A stretch of DNA of 64,000 nt from Streptomyces niger. Its GTDB lineage: Bacteria > Actinomycetota > Actinomycetes > Streptomycetales > Streptomycetaceae. The stretch is taken from positions 1 to 64,000 of the forward strand of contig NZ_JOFQ01000034.1 of NCBI RefSeq assembly GCF_000718305.1. Reading direction: 5' to 3'. How positions within the stretch are numbered: position 1 is the first letter of the stretch; each line of letters begins with the position of its first letter. The position numbers were made by a program, and so were the translations under genes. Below, in pieces: positions 1 through 8,758 of the stretch. Below the pieces are notes generated by a model that saw nothing but the letters and a program-made list of their open reading frames with translations, searched no databases and had not been told where the DNA came from.

Positions 1-957
1 CCCGACCACCCCGGCCGCCCCCACATCTGCACCCACCCTCACACCACCACCCACCCGCACCACGTCCCGCCGACCGCCCCCGCCGGACCCCTGCAAGTTG
101 TCTGCGGCGCCAACGCCCACCACAGCATCCACCGCGCCGCCTGGCTGCTCGGACTCCCCGCCCCCGTCACCGTCCCCACACCCGACGGCACGCTCGCCCC
201 CGCCGACCTAGCCGCCGCCCTGGAACGCCTCGATGGCCGGCCCCTCCTCGCCGTCGCCACCGCCGGCACCACCGACTCCGGAGCCATCGACCCGCTGCCC
301 GCCCTCGCCGACCTCGCCGCCGCACACCACGCCCGCTTCCACATCGACGCGGCCTACGGCGGCCCGCTCCTCTTCAGCGACGCCCACCGCCACCTGCTCA
401 CCGGCCTCGACCGCGCCCACACCGTCACCCTCGACCTGCACAAACTGGGCTGGCAGCCGGTGGCCGCCGGATTCCTCGCCGTCCCCGACACCCACGACCT
501 CACCCCCCTCGACCACCGCGCCGACTACCTCAACGCCGACGACGACACCGAAGCCGGCCTCCCCGACCTCCTCGGCCGCTCCCTGCGCACCACCCGCCGC
601 CCCGACATCCTCAAGATCGCCGTCACCCTCAAGGCGCTCGGCCGCCGCGGCATCGCCGACCTGGTCGACCGCACCGTGAAGGCCGCACGCACCCTCGCCG
701 ACCTCATCGAAGCCCGCCCCACCCTCGAACTCCACTCACACCCCACCCTCACCACCGTCCTCTTCCGCCCGCACGGCGCCGACGACACCACCGTCGCCAC
801 CATCCGCCGCCGCCTCCTCCACGACGGCCGCGCCGTACTGGGCCGCGCCACCACCCCCACCGGCCTCTGGCTCAAAGCCACCCTCCTCAACCCCCACGCC
901 CACCCCGACGACCTGCACACCCTCCTCGACCTAGTGGAAGGCCACACCCCCCGATGA
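1..957 (+). CDS. PLP-dependent decarboxylase (DesA-like), 3' part only
   Basis: The window opens inside this gene; the last 318 codons are present. It is a group II pyridoxal-phosphate decarboxylase of the DesA / diaminobutyrate decarboxylase kind. The motif HIDAAYGG (about nt 335-360) carries the aspartate that holds the cofactor pyridine nitrogen. LDLHKLGWQP (about nt 430-459) carries the Schiff-base lysine at codon 148 of the visible part. In desferrioxamine-type pathways such enzymes turn lysine (or a related diamino acid) into a diamine for N-hydroxylation, and the next gene is exactly that hydroxylase. The stop overlaps the next start (ATGA), so the two are translationally coupled. The N-terminal third and any iron box lie outside the window, so the substrate cannot be fixed. 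Confidence 0.85.
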   Translation, partial: PDHPGRPHICTHPHTTTHPHHVPPTAPAGPLQVVCGANAHHSIHRAAWLLGLPAPVTVPTPDGTLAPADLAAALERLDGRPLLAVATAGTTDSGAIDPLPALADLAAAHHARFHIDAAYGGPLLFSDAHRHLLTGLDRAHTVTLDLHKLGWQPVAAGFLAVPDTHDLTPLDHRADYLNADDDTEAGLPDLLGRSLRTTRRPDILKIAVTLKALGRRGIADLVDRTVKAARTLADLIEARPTLELHSHPTLTTVLFRPHGADDTTVATIRRRLLHDGRAVLGRATTPTGLWLKATLLNPHAHPDDLHTLLDLVEGHTPR

Positions 958-2417
958 CCACCGCCACCGCCCCGGACCCACGCACCCCCCTCGACCTCGT
1001 CGGCGTCGGCATCGGCCCCTTCAACCTCTCGCTCGCCGCCCTCGCCCACCCCCTCACCGGCCTCACCTGCGCCTTCTACGACCAGCGCCCCGCCTTCCAC
1101 TGGCACCCCGGCCTCATGATCGAAGGAGCCACCCTCCAGGTCCCCTTCCTCGCCGACCTCGTCACCCTCGCCGACCCCACCAACCCCTGGAGCTTCCTGA
1201 ACTACCTCAGGCACCGCGAACGGCTCTTCCCCTTCTACTTCGCCGAACGCTTCCACGCCCCCCGCGCCGAGTACGACGCCTACTGCCGCTGGGTCAGCGA
1301 AAACCTCCCCGGCCTGCACTACCGCCACCAGATCGACGGCCTCCGCTGGAACGCCGAACACGCCGTCTTCGAGATCGACCACACCCAACTCGACGCCGAG
1401 GGCGAAGCCGAAGCACTGGGCCGGACCTACGCCCGCAACGTCGCCCTCGGCATCGGCACCGCACCCCACGTCCCCGAACCGCTCCAGCCGCTCGCCGACG
1501 CCCCCGCCCTCCCCGTCATCCACTCCGCCGACTACCTCGACCACCGCGAACGCCTGCTCAACGCCGACCACATCACCGTCATCGGCTCCGGCCAGTCCGG
1601 CGCAGAGGTCTTCCTCGACCTGCTCCGCAACCGCCCCGCAGGCCACGAACGGTTGCACTGGCTGGCGCGCACCCCCGCCTTCGCGCCCATGGAGTACAGC
1701 AAGCTCGGCCTGGAGCAGTTCACCCCCGACCACACCCGCTACTTCCACGGCCTCCCCGAAGCCACCCGCGACGCCCTCGTCCCCCAGCAATGGCAGCTCT
1801 ACAAAGGCATCGACCACGACACCATCGCCGCCATCCACCAAGAGCTCTACGAACGCACCGTCGACGGCGGCTGGCCCGACGCCGTCCTCACCCCCGGCGT
1901 CACCGTCCGCACCGCAGGCCGCATCGGCGCCCACACCATCGAACTCCACCTGGAACACGCTCACCAGCAGACGCGCAGCCGCCTCACCACCGACGCCGTC
2001 GTCCTCGCCACCGGCTACCGAGAACGCAGCCTCGACGCCCTCACCGGCGCCCTCGCCCCCTACCTACGCCGCGACACCGCCGGCCGCCCCCGCATCGACG
2101 TCCACCACCGGCTCGACCTCGATGCCCGCGTCACCGGCTCCGTCTACGTACAGAACGCCGAACGCCACAGCCACGGCGTCGGCGCGCCCGACCTCGGCCT
2201 CGCCGCCTGGCGCAGCGCCGTCATCCTCAACCATCTCACCGGCACCACGCCCTACCCCCTGCCCGACCGCACCGCCTTCACCACTTTCGGCCTGGCACCA
2301 CAGCCCCGCACCCCGCAGCAAACGTCAGGCGGACGGCGGCTCACCCACCAACCGCCCGCCACCGCACGCCCGTCAGAAGACCGGAACGCTGTCCCGCGTC
2401 AGCTTCCAGTCCACTGA
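954..2417 (+). CDS. Lysine/ornithine/diamine N-hydroxylase (DesB/IucD-like)
   Basis: This is a flavin-dependent N-hydroxylating monooxygenase of 487 aa that uses FAD, NADPH and O2 to hydroxylate a terminal amine for a hydroxamate siderophore. The FAD-binding motif VGIGPFNLSLA lies near residue 18, the NADPH-binding motif VIGSGQSGAEVF in the middle, and the family ATGY motif (VLATGYRERSLDAL) near residue 350. It overlaps the decarboxylase stop by 4 nt and is probably co-transcribed with it. No acyltransferase or NIS synthetase (DesC/DesD-like) follows; the next gene is convergent and unrelated. The last 45 or so residues are low-complexity (Pro, Thr, Arg), and their codons overlap the 3' end of the convergent nucleotidase by 45 bp, so the tail may be a late extension. 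Confidence 0.88.
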   Translation: MTTATAPDPRTPLDLVGVGIGPFNLSLAALAHPLTGLTCAFYDQRPAFHWHPGLMIEGATLQVPFLADLVTLADPTNPWSFLNYLRHRERLFPFYFAERFHAPRAEYDAYCRWVSENLPGLHYRHQIDGLRWNAEHAVFEIDHTQLDAEGEAEALGRTYARNVALGIGTAPHVPEPLQPLADAPALPVIHSADYLDHRERLLNADHITVIGSGQSGAEVFLDLLRNRPAGHERLHWLARTPAFAPMEYSKLGLEQFTPDHTRYFHGLPEATRDALVPQQWQLYKGIDHDTIAAIHQELYERTVDGGWPDAVLTPGVTVRTAGRIGAHTIELHLEHAHQQTRSRLTTDAVVLATGYRERSLDALTGALAPYLRRDTAGRPRIDVHHRLDLDARVTGSVYVQNAERHSHGVGAPDLGLAAWRSAVILNHLTGTTPYPLPDRTAFTTFGLAPQPRTPQQTSGGRRLTHQPPATARPSEDRNAVPRQLPVH

Positions 2418-4205
2418 CGAGAACCGCGACGCATCGATCGAACCCGACTGCTTCACCCATTCAATGATCAGGTTCCGGATCTCGTCCGACGTCGCCCATA
2501 CCTGTTCCGCCTTCGCCACATGCGGGAAATTCCCACCGCCGCTCGCCCGGTAATTGTTCACCGCCAGCACGAAACGGGCCGCCGGATCCACCGGCTCACC
2601 ATTCAGCTGGAGCTTCCCGATCCGCTGCCCCGCCGGCTTCGCGACATCGATCTCGTACGACACCCCGCTCACCGCGTCATAGTTGTAATCCGGGATGTTC
2701 TCCGCATTCGTCAGCTTCGACGGATCCACCTCACCGCCCGCCGGCGTCCGCACGTAATACCGCGCCGAGAACTCCAGGTAGTCCTTCAGCTGCGCGCCGG
2801 TCAGTACCCGCGCCTCCAGCGTGTTGTCGAACGGATACAACGCCGCCATCGAGCGGATCGTCACCTCTCCCTCCGGCACCTCCGCCGTACGCGAGAAACA
2901 CGACGCCTGCGACACCACCGGCAGATCCGCGTACTCCCCACCGGCCAGTGCCTTCCGTACCACCTCCGCCTGCACGAAAGCGATGAAATCCAACACCGGA
3001 GTGTCCTTGTACGGCGCCTCCGCCGCCGACAGCCGCGCGGTGGACCGCCCGATCACCTGGTTCACATAGCGCACCACCTTCGCGTGCGCGCCCCGCAGCA
3101 ACCCGGAAATCCGCTCGTCCTCCGCCGCCGCATGGGAATTCAGCACCCGCGCCGATACCGCATCCACCGCCCAACGCCCGCGCTTCCACACCAGCTCGAC
3201 GTCGAACAACGTCAGCCGCTGCCCCCACTTCAACGGCTCCGAAAGCACCACCTCACGACCGGTGCGCTCATTCTTCACCCGGTACTCCGCGATCTCCGTG
3301 TGCGCATGCCCCACGAGAATCGCGTCGATACCCGGCACCTGCTGCGCCACCAACGCGGCCGCATTCTCCACGTACGGCAGCTGGTCACCGTAGGACGACG
3401 TACCGCTGGCCCCCGAATGCGCCGCGACGATCACCACGTCCGCACCCTGCGCCCGCAACCGGGGAACCCACTTCGCGGCCTGCTCCTCCAGCCCCGGAAA
3501 CGCCATCTTCCCCTGGACGTTCGCCTTGTCCCAGATGGCGATGCCAGGATTCGTCAGCCCCAGAATGCCCACCCGCACATCCCGGCCGTGCGGGGTGCGC
3601 AACCGCTTGATGACGTAGGGCGGAAACGCCGGACGCAACGACTTCGCATCCACCGCATTCGCACCCAGCAGCGGAAAATCGCAGTTCTCCTCGAACTTCC
3701 GCAGCACCGGGATACCGTAATTGAACTCATGGTTACCGAGCGCCGCGGCGTCGTAACCGATGGCGTTCATGGCCTGCGCCATCGGATGCACCGGTCCGCC
3801 CGCACCGGTGATCGGATCCACCTTGGCGTAGTAGTACGCCAATTGCGTCCCCTGAATGGTGTCGCCCGCGTCGATCAGGAGAGTGTTACGGCGGCCCTTC
3901 TCGGCGCGTACCTCGTTCACCAGCGTCGAAATCTTCGCCAGGCCGACATCGTTGTGCGCCGCGTCGTCGAATTCCGCGTCCGTCGCGTAATCCCAGTTGA
4001 AGACGTTGCCGTGCAGATCGGTCGTACCCATCACGGTGAACGCGTACCGCTTGTCGGAATGACCGTGGCCCGGCCCGTGACCGGCGGCGACCGGCGCGCC
4101 CGCCGGCGTGCTCGCCGCGGTGGCCGGCGCACCCGCGCCCGTCAGCGCCACCGCGGCACCCGTGGCGACGGAACTTCCGAGAAACGTTCTGCGATCGAGC
4201 GGCAT
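2373..4205 (-). CDS. Tat-exported bifunctional metallophosphatase / 5'-nucleotidase
   Basis: Predicted 610-aa secreted phosphoesterase that releases phosphate from nucleotides or cyclic nucleotides outside the cell. The chosen start (MPLDRRTFLG) has the ribosome site AAGGAGAGG just upstream and gives a twin-arginine signal peptide followed by an Ala-rich h-region. An upstream in-frame start would add 45 unlikely residues. Calcineurin-like metal motifs are in order: TTDLHGN, DAGDTIQG, GNHEFNYG, AAHSG and VGHAHTEI. The C-terminal nucleotidase domain ends with NNYRASGGGNFP, the substrate-binding loop region. The 3' end overlaps desB-like by 45 bp, and no terminator is visible between the two convergent genes. 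A tandem repeat upstream may be its operator. Confidence 0.92.
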   Translation of the reverse strand: MPLDRRTFLGSSVATGAAVALTGAGAPATAASTPAGAPVAAGHGPGHGHSDKRYAFTVMGTTDLHGNVFNWDYATDAEFDDAAHNDVGLAKISTLVNEVRAEKGRRNTLLIDAGDTIQGTQLAYYYAKVDPITGAGGPVHPMAQAMNAIGYDAAALGNHEFNYGIPVLRKFEENCDFPLLGANAVDAKSLRPAFPPYVIKRLRTPHGRDVRVGILGLTNPGIAIWDKANVQGKMAFPGLEEQAAKWVPRLRAQGADVVIVAAHSGASGTSSYGDQLPYVENAAALVAQQVPGIDAILVGHAHTEIAEYRVKNERTGREVVLSEPLKWGQRLTLFDVELVWKRGRWAVDAVSARVLNSHAAAEDERISGLLRGAHAKVVRYVNQVIGRSTARLSAAEAPYKDTPVLDFIAFVQAEVVRKALAGGEYADLPVVSQASCFSRTAEVPEGEVTIRSMAALYPFDNTLEARVLTGAQLKDYLEFSARYYVRTPAGGEVDPSKLTNAENIPDYNYDAVSGVSYEIDVAKPAGQRIGKLQLNGEPVDPAARFVLAVNNYRASGGGNFPHVAKAEQVWATSDEIRNLIIEWVKQSGSIDASRFSSVDWKLTRDSVPVF

Positions 4206-4236
4206 GACCTCTCCTTGACCGTCCGCATCCCTGCGA

Positions 4237-4277
4237 ACCGTTGGTCGTACGACGAGACACCGTTGGTCGTACAACGG
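4237..4277. promoter_or_regulatory. Tandem 14-bp repeat / partial palindrome upstream of the 5'-nucleotidase
   Basis: The 14-bp sequence ACCGTTGGTCGTAC occurs at 4237-4250 and again at 4259-4272, with starts exactly 22 bp apart (about two helical turns). The second copy lies in an 18-bp imperfect palindrome (4260-4277) with arms CCGTTG/CAACGG. The spacing and the position 32-72 bp before the start codon suggest a protein-binding operator. The regulator is unknown. A PhoP site is conceivable for a phosphatase but the match to 11-nt PHO units is poor. Confidence 0.45.
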
Positions 4278-4513
4278 AACCTGCAACGGAACAACGCGCG
4301 TAGATTCTGGCGCAGACGTAACTCCCGCAACACCCCTCACAGGTTGCGATCAGATGACCCCCACGCCGCCCGCCACTCCCGCACTCGCCTGACAAACCCC
4401 GGCCACCGTGCGAGGCTCTCACCGGAAGTCGTGCGAGGCCCTGCCCAGAGAAGACGCGGCCCCGGCCACCCGGAACGCCACCGCGTCGCGCCACCCCGAG
4501 GAGCCCCCACCCC

Positions 4514-5239
4514 ATGACCGACGCGCCCACCCCCTTCACCCCCGCCGAACAGCCCGAGCACACCCTCCCGTACGGCACCCCCGACGCCCCGCGCGTCGCC
4601 GTACGCGGCGAAGCGCGCCTCGAAGTCGACCCCGAGATCGCCCGCATCGGCATCACCGTCCAGGCCCGCGGCACCGACCGGGCCGCCGCCCTGCAGGACC
4701 TCACCCGCCGCAACAGCGAGGTCATCGACCTGGTCAAGAGCTACGGCGAAGCCGTCGAAAAGCTCGCCACCGGCGCCTTCACCGTCACCCCGCAACTCAC
4801 CCACAAAGGCCGCGGCGAACGCGTCCGCGCCTACCACGGCAACGTCCACCTCACCGCCACCCTCACCGACTTCAGCGCACTCGGTGAACTCGCCACCCGC
4901 CTCGCCGACCACGAACTCACCCGCGTCGCCGGCCCCTGGTGGGACCTGCGCCCCGACTCGCCGGCCCACCGCGAAGCCCGCCAACAGGCCGTACGCGAAG
5001 CCGTCCAGCGCGCCCGCGAATACGCCGAAGCGCTCGGCGCCCGCCTCGACGCCCTCCTGGAACTCGCCGACATCGGCGCCGAGGCCCCCGCCCCCGGCGG
5101 CCCCATGCTCCGCTCCCGCGCCGCCTACGGAGGCACCGCCCACGAAGAGACCGCCCCCGCGCTCGACCTCGAACCCCAACAGCAGACCGTCTACGCCCAC
5201 GTCAATGCGCGCTTCACGATGACGCGCCCCACGCTCTGA
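4514..5239 (+). CDS. SIMPL (DUF541) domain protein
   Basis: A 241-aa protein whose middle is a SIMPL/DUF541 domain. The domain opens with VAVRGEARLEVDPEIARIGI, then follows an alternating helix/strand pattern (AALQDLTRRNSEVIDLV, TVTPQLTHKGRGERVRAYHG). No signal peptide or transmembrane segment is seen, so it should be cytoplasmic, unlike many proteobacterial members. The family has no settled biochemical role; links to membrane or oxidative stress and to signalling have been proposed. The ribosome site GAGGAG lies about 10 nt before the ATG. It stands alone between a divergent nucleotidase and pyk. Confidence 0.85.
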   Translation: MTDAPTPFTPAEQPEHTLPYGTPDAPRVAVRGEARLEVDPEIARIGITVQARGTDRAAALQDLTRRNSEVIDLVKSYGEAVEKLATGAFTVTPQLTHKGRGERVRAYHGNVHLTATLTDFSALGELATRLADHELTRVAGPWWDLRPDSPAHREARQQAVREAVQRAREYAEALGARLDALLELADIGAEAPAPGGPMLRSRAAYGGTAHEETAPALDLEPQQQTVYAHVNARFTMTRPTL

Positions 5240-5464
5240 GACCTCACGCGTCGACACGCGTACGCGCAGGGGCACGAGCCGGCCACGGGAACGGATCCCG
5301 GCTCGTGCGGACGTACGTACGACTGCACGTGCAAGGCTCGAATGCTGCTCATCGGAGCGGGCGTTCGCACATTGCAATACTTGTCAAGAGGCCTTCACCG
5401 CACCGCCGTTGGGCAGTCACTTCTCCACAGGTCTCTACCCGTCGGTAAGTCATAGGGTCGACCC

Positions 5465-6901
5465 ATGCGCCGAGCAAAGATCGTCTGCACCCTGGGACCC
5501 GCCACAGATTCGTACGAGCAGATCAAAGCCCTCGTCGAAGCCGGAATGGACGTGGCCCGCTTCAACCTCAGCCACGGCACCTACGCCGACCACGAGGCGC
5601 GCTACGAGCGGGTCCGCAAGGCATCCGACGAGACCGGACGCAGCGTCGGCGTACTCGCCGACCTTCAAGGTCCGAAGATCCGCCTCGGCCGCTTCCGAGA
5701 AGGCCCCGTCCTCCTCGAAACCGACGACGAATTCACCATCACCGTCGAACCGGACACCGAAGGCGACCGCCACGTCTGCGGCACCACCTACGAAGGACTC
5801 GCCGCCGACGTCACCACCGGCGAGCGCATCCTGGTCGACGACGGCAAGGTCACCCTCGAAGTCATCGGCGTCGACGGCCCCAAGGTCCGCACCCGGGTCA
5901 TCGAAGGCGGCATGGTCTCCGACCACAAGGGCCTCAACCTCCCCGGCGTCGCCGTCTCCGTTCCCGCCCTCTCCGAGAAGGACCAGGACGACCTCCGCTG
6001 GGCACTGCGCACCGGCGCCGACGTCATCGCCCTGTCCTTCGTACGCAGCGGCCGCGACATCGAGGACGTCCACCGCATCATGCGCGAGGAAGGCCGCTTC
6101 CTCCCCGTCATCGCCAAGGTCGAGAAGCCGCAGGCGGTCGACAACATCGACGACATCGTCGCCGCATTCGACGGCATCATGGTCGCCCGCGGAGACCTCG
6201 GCGTCGAAATGCCACTCGAAACGGTCCCGATCGTTCAGAAGCGCGCGGTCAAGCTGGCCCGACGCAACGCCAAGCCGGTCATCGTCGCCACACAGATGCT
6301 CGACTCGATGATCGACAACTCCCGGCCCACCCGCGCCGAGGCCTCCGACGTCGCCAACGCCGTCATCGACGGCACGGACGCGGTGATGCTCTCCGGCGAG
6401 ACCTCCGTCGGCAAGTACCCCACCGAGACCGTCCGCACGATGAGCCGCATCGTCGAGGCCGCCGAGGAAGACATCCTCGCCAAGGGCCTGCGCCCGCTCA
6501 CCGAGACCAGCAAGCCCCGCACCCAGGGCGGCGCCGTCGCCCGCGCCGCCGCCGAGATGGGCGACTTCCTGGGCGCGAAGTTCCTCGTGGCCTTCACGCA
6601 GTCCGGTGACACGGTCCGCCGACTCTCCCGCTACCGCTCGCCGATCCCGCTCCTCGCCTTCACGCCGGAGCCGGCCACCCGCTCCCAGCTCAACCTCACC
6701 TGGGGAGTCGAGACCTTCCTCGGCCCGACGGTCGACTCCACGGACGAGATGGTCGCCCAGGTCGACGAGCAGCTCCTGCGCATCGGCCGCTGCCGGCCCG
6801 GTGACGTCGTGATCATCACCGCCGGCTCGCCCCCCGGCGTCCCCGGCTCCACGAACCTGGTCCGAGTCCACCACATCGGCGAGGACGACTCCCCGAAGTA
6901 G
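5465..6901 (+). CDS. pyk: Pyruvate kinase
   Basis: A 478-aa cytoplasmic glycolytic enzyme that transfers phosphate from phosphoenolpyruvate to ADP. The N-terminus RRAKIVCTLGPATDS and the segment FNLSHGTY are the family substrate and K+ binding region. GLNLPGVAVSVPALSEKD precedes the B-domain junction. The signature KVEKPQAV holds the catalytic lysine, followed by MVARGDLGVE for the divalent metal. LSGETSVGKYPTE is the usual C-terminal end of the barrel. Length and order are normal for a bacterial enzyme. No strong Shine-Dalgarno sequence is seen before the ATG. It is followed directly by a convergent gene only 19 bp away. Confidence 0.97.
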   Translation: MRRAKIVCTLGPATDSYEQIKALVEAGMDVARFNLSHGTYADHEARYERVRKASDETGRSVGVLADLQGPKIRLGRFREGPVLLETDDEFTITVEPDTEGDRHVCGTTYEGLAADVTTGERILVDDGKVTLEVIGVDGPKVRTRVIEGGMVSDHKGLNLPGVAVSVPALSEKDQDDLRWALRTGADVIALSFVRSGRDIEDVHRIMREEGRFLPVIAKVEKPQAVDNIDDIVAAFDGIMVARGDLGVEMPLETVPIVQKRAVKLARRNAKPVIVATQMLDSMIDNSRPTRAEASDVANAVIDGTDAVMLSGETSVGKYPTETVRTMSRIVEAAEEDILAKGLRPLTETSKPRTQGGAVARAAAEMGDFLGAKFLVAFTQSGDTVRRLSRYRSPIPLLAFTPEPATRSQLNLTWGVETFLGPTVDSTDEMVAQVDEQLLRIGRCRPGDVVIITAGSPPGVPGSTNLVRVHHIGEDDSPK

Positions 6902-6920
6902 GGGTACGGCGCGTAGGCGC

Positions 6921-7709
6921 CTAATACTTCGGCCCGACGTGGGCGTCCATGAGCGCTACGGACGCCCGTCGGGCCACGGAGACGTTGAACGGGTCGGAGC
7001 CGCGCGCGAGAACCGACCACTGGACACCGACCTCGCTCAGCGTGTCCGTGTACAGCTTCCGGATGTCGTCGGACTTGTTGGTGAAGAGGTACCGCGGATA
7101 CTCGTAACGCTTCCGTTCCCCGGCGACCGTTCGCGTCGTCCAGTTGGTGATCCGGCAACCGTCGGAGTGGATCAGCCCTCGGATGAGATCCCAGGGATGT
7201 GCGTCGACGATCTCCTGCTGCCAGGTTTCGAGGACGATGCGCCGCTCGTGCTTCTTGCCGGGGCCGTGTTGCGGGAAGAGGCACCAGAGGTGCTTTGAGT
7301 AGACCTTGACGTTGCGGCAGCCGGTCCTGCGGACGCGGCACACGGAATTGTCGGGGAGCACGGCGCGCATCGCCGTCTCACACGCGTCCATCAGGCCCGG
7401 CCAGCTTTCGGCGCAGGTGATCATGAGACTGGGCGCGCGGTGCTGGGAGTACTGGATGATGTGGCCATCGCCGAGGTACAGGCCGAGTAGGTACGCATAC
7501 GCGCTCTCATCGAGGGCAGAGCTGTCGCAGCGTGGACATCTCGGTAGAGGACGCCCTGGGCATGCGTTGCGCTTGTCGCGATCGACGTGCAGCCAGTAGC
7601 CGATGGTCCCCAGCGGGACGTTCAGCTCGCGGGCGACGTCAGCGTTCCGGTGGCCGGAGCGGAGGAGCGAGAGTGGCTTGTGCCGTACAGCAGGGTCATG
7701 CTGCGTCAT
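6921..7709 (-). CDS. Free-standing LAGLIDADG homing-endonuclease-like protein with N-terminal HTH
   Basis: A 262-aa protein with two dodecapeptide LAGLIDADG motifs: AYLLGLYLGDGH near residue 73 and LIRGLIHSDG near residue 179. It is therefore a monomeric two-motif member. Both motifs end in the acidic residue (D) needed for metal-dependent DNA cleavage. The N-terminus (RSGHRNADVARELNVPLGTI) reads as a helix-turn-helix, and a small Cys cluster (CPGRPLPRCPRC) follows it. It is not in an intron or intein; it sits between pyk and the tRNA-Leu gene. No Shine-Dalgarno sequence is visible before the ATG. It could be an active endonuclease or a domesticated DNA-binding regulator. Confidence 0.8.
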   Translation of the reverse strand: MTQHDPAVRHKPLSLLRSGHRNADVARELNVPLGTIGYWLHVDRDKRNACPGRPLPRCPRCDSSALDESAYAYLLGLYLGDGHIIQYSQHRAPSLMITCAESWPGLMDACETAMRAVLPDNSVCRVRRTGCRNVKVYSKHLWCLFPQHGPGKKHERRIVLETWQQEIVDAHPWDLIRGLIHSDGCRITNWTTRTVAGERKRYEYPRYLFTNKSDDIRKLYTDTLSEVGVQWSVLARGSDPFNVSVARRASVALMDAHVGPKY

Positions 7710-7796
7710 ATGATCACTGTGCGTGATGCGTGCAGCTCATGGAGTGACTTCTCGGAGATTCACGCGAAGGTGATCGTCCGCTTCGTGCGTTAAGGG

Positions 7797-7879
7797 TGCC
7801 CGGTGTGGGATTCGAACCCACATGCCCTAAGGCACGGCTGTTTGAGAGCCGCGTGTCTGACCAGTTCCACCAACCGGGC
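7797..7879 (-). tRNA. tRNA-Leu (anticodon CAA)
   Basis: Reading the minus strand gives a class II tRNA of 83 nt. The acceptor stem is GCCCGGT paired with ACCGGGC plus discriminator A, and the anticodon stem-loop GCGGCT-CTCAAAC-AGCCGT gives anticodon CAA (decodes UUG). There is a long variable arm and a T-arm GTGGGTTCGAATCCCAC. The 3' CCA is not encoded. Confidence 0.96.
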
Positions 7880-7969
7880 GGGCAGCATCAGACACCCTAC
7901 CGTGTACGTGCCGCAGCTTGTCGCTAGGTAGGCTGCAATGGCACCACCCTGACTGGAACGAGGAGTCAC

Positions 7970-8632
7970 GTGAGCGCCGCCGAGCCCGAGCAGCCCGTCG
8001 CCGACGAGCAGTCGCACGTCCCGCCGCAGACCACCCGCGTCGTCATTGCCGAGGACGAGGCGCTCATCCGCCTGGATCTCAAAGAGATGCTGGAGGAGGA
8101 GGGCTACACGGTCGTGGGTGAGGCCGGGGACGGCGCGAAGGCCGTGGAGCTGGCCCGCGAGCACCGCCCCGACCTGGTGATCCTCGACGTGAAGATGCCC
8201 GTCCTCGACGGGATCTCCGCGGCCGAGCAGATCGCCGAGGAGAGCATCGCCCCCGTACTGATGCTGACCGCGTTCTCCCAGCGCGAGCTGGTCGAGCGGG
8301 CGCGGGACGCCGGCGCCATGGCGTACCTGGTCAAGCCGTTCTCCAAGAGCGACGTCGTGCCGGCGATCGAGATGGCTGTGAGCCGCTTCACGGAGCTGCG
8401 GACGCTGGAGAACGAGGTCGCGGACCTCACCCAGCGACTGGAGACCCGCAAGCTCGTGGACCGGGCGAAGAGCATCCTGCAGACGCAGTACGGGCTGACC
8501 GAGCCCGCGGCGTTCCGGTGGATCCAGAAGACGTCGATGGACCGGCGGCTGTCGATGCAGCAGGTCGCCGAGGCGGTCATCGAGGACGCCGAGGAGAAGA
8601 AGCAGAAGGAGAAGGACAAGCCCTCCGAGTAG
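7970..8632 (+). CDS. pdtaR: ANTAR-domain response regulator (PdtaR-like)
   Basis: A 220-aa cytoplasmic response regulator that should control gene expression by binding RNA. Residues about 22-140 form a receiver domain: acidic pair EDEA, phospho-acceptor aspartate in LVILDVKMPVLDG, threonine in MLTAF and lysine in LVKPFS. After a coiled linker (RFTELRTLENEVADLTQRLETRK), the C-terminal ANTAR domain runs from KLVDRAKSILQTQYGLTEPA to RRLSMQQVAEAV. ANTAR domains typically bind dual hairpins and act by antitermination. The GTG start has the ribosome site GAGGAG 7 nt upstream. A cognate PdtaS-type histidine kinase is not in the window. Confidence 0.93.
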   Translation: MSAAEPEQPVADEQSHVPPQTTRVVIAEDEALIRLDLKEMLEEEGYTVVGEAGDGAKAVELAREHRPDLVILDVKMPVLDGISAAEQIAEESIAPVLMLTAFSQRELVERARDAGAMAYLVKPFSKSDVVPAIEMAVSRFTELRTLENEVADLTQRLETRKLVDRAKSILQTQYGLTEPAAFRWIQKTSMDRRLSMQQVAEAVIEDAEEKKQKEKDKPSE

Positions 8633-8685
8633 CCGTCCGCTTCGGGGATCGCGCACGGCGGTTCCGGCGGAGCGGCAGGAGGTAC

Positions 8686-8739
8686 ACGTATGCGGCGAGG
8701 GCCGCACCACCATCGTGGTGCGGCCCTCGCCGCATACGT
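8686..8739. terminator. Bidirectional terminator between pdtaR and livF
   Basis: A perfect 25-bp inverted repeat (8686-8710 and 8715-8739) with a 4-nt loop CATC lies between the convergent pdtaR and livF stops. It probably ends transcription from both sides. No U-tract follows, as is usual in Streptomyces. Confidence 0.85.
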
Positions 8740-8758
8740 AAGGGCGGCAGTGCGCCGG

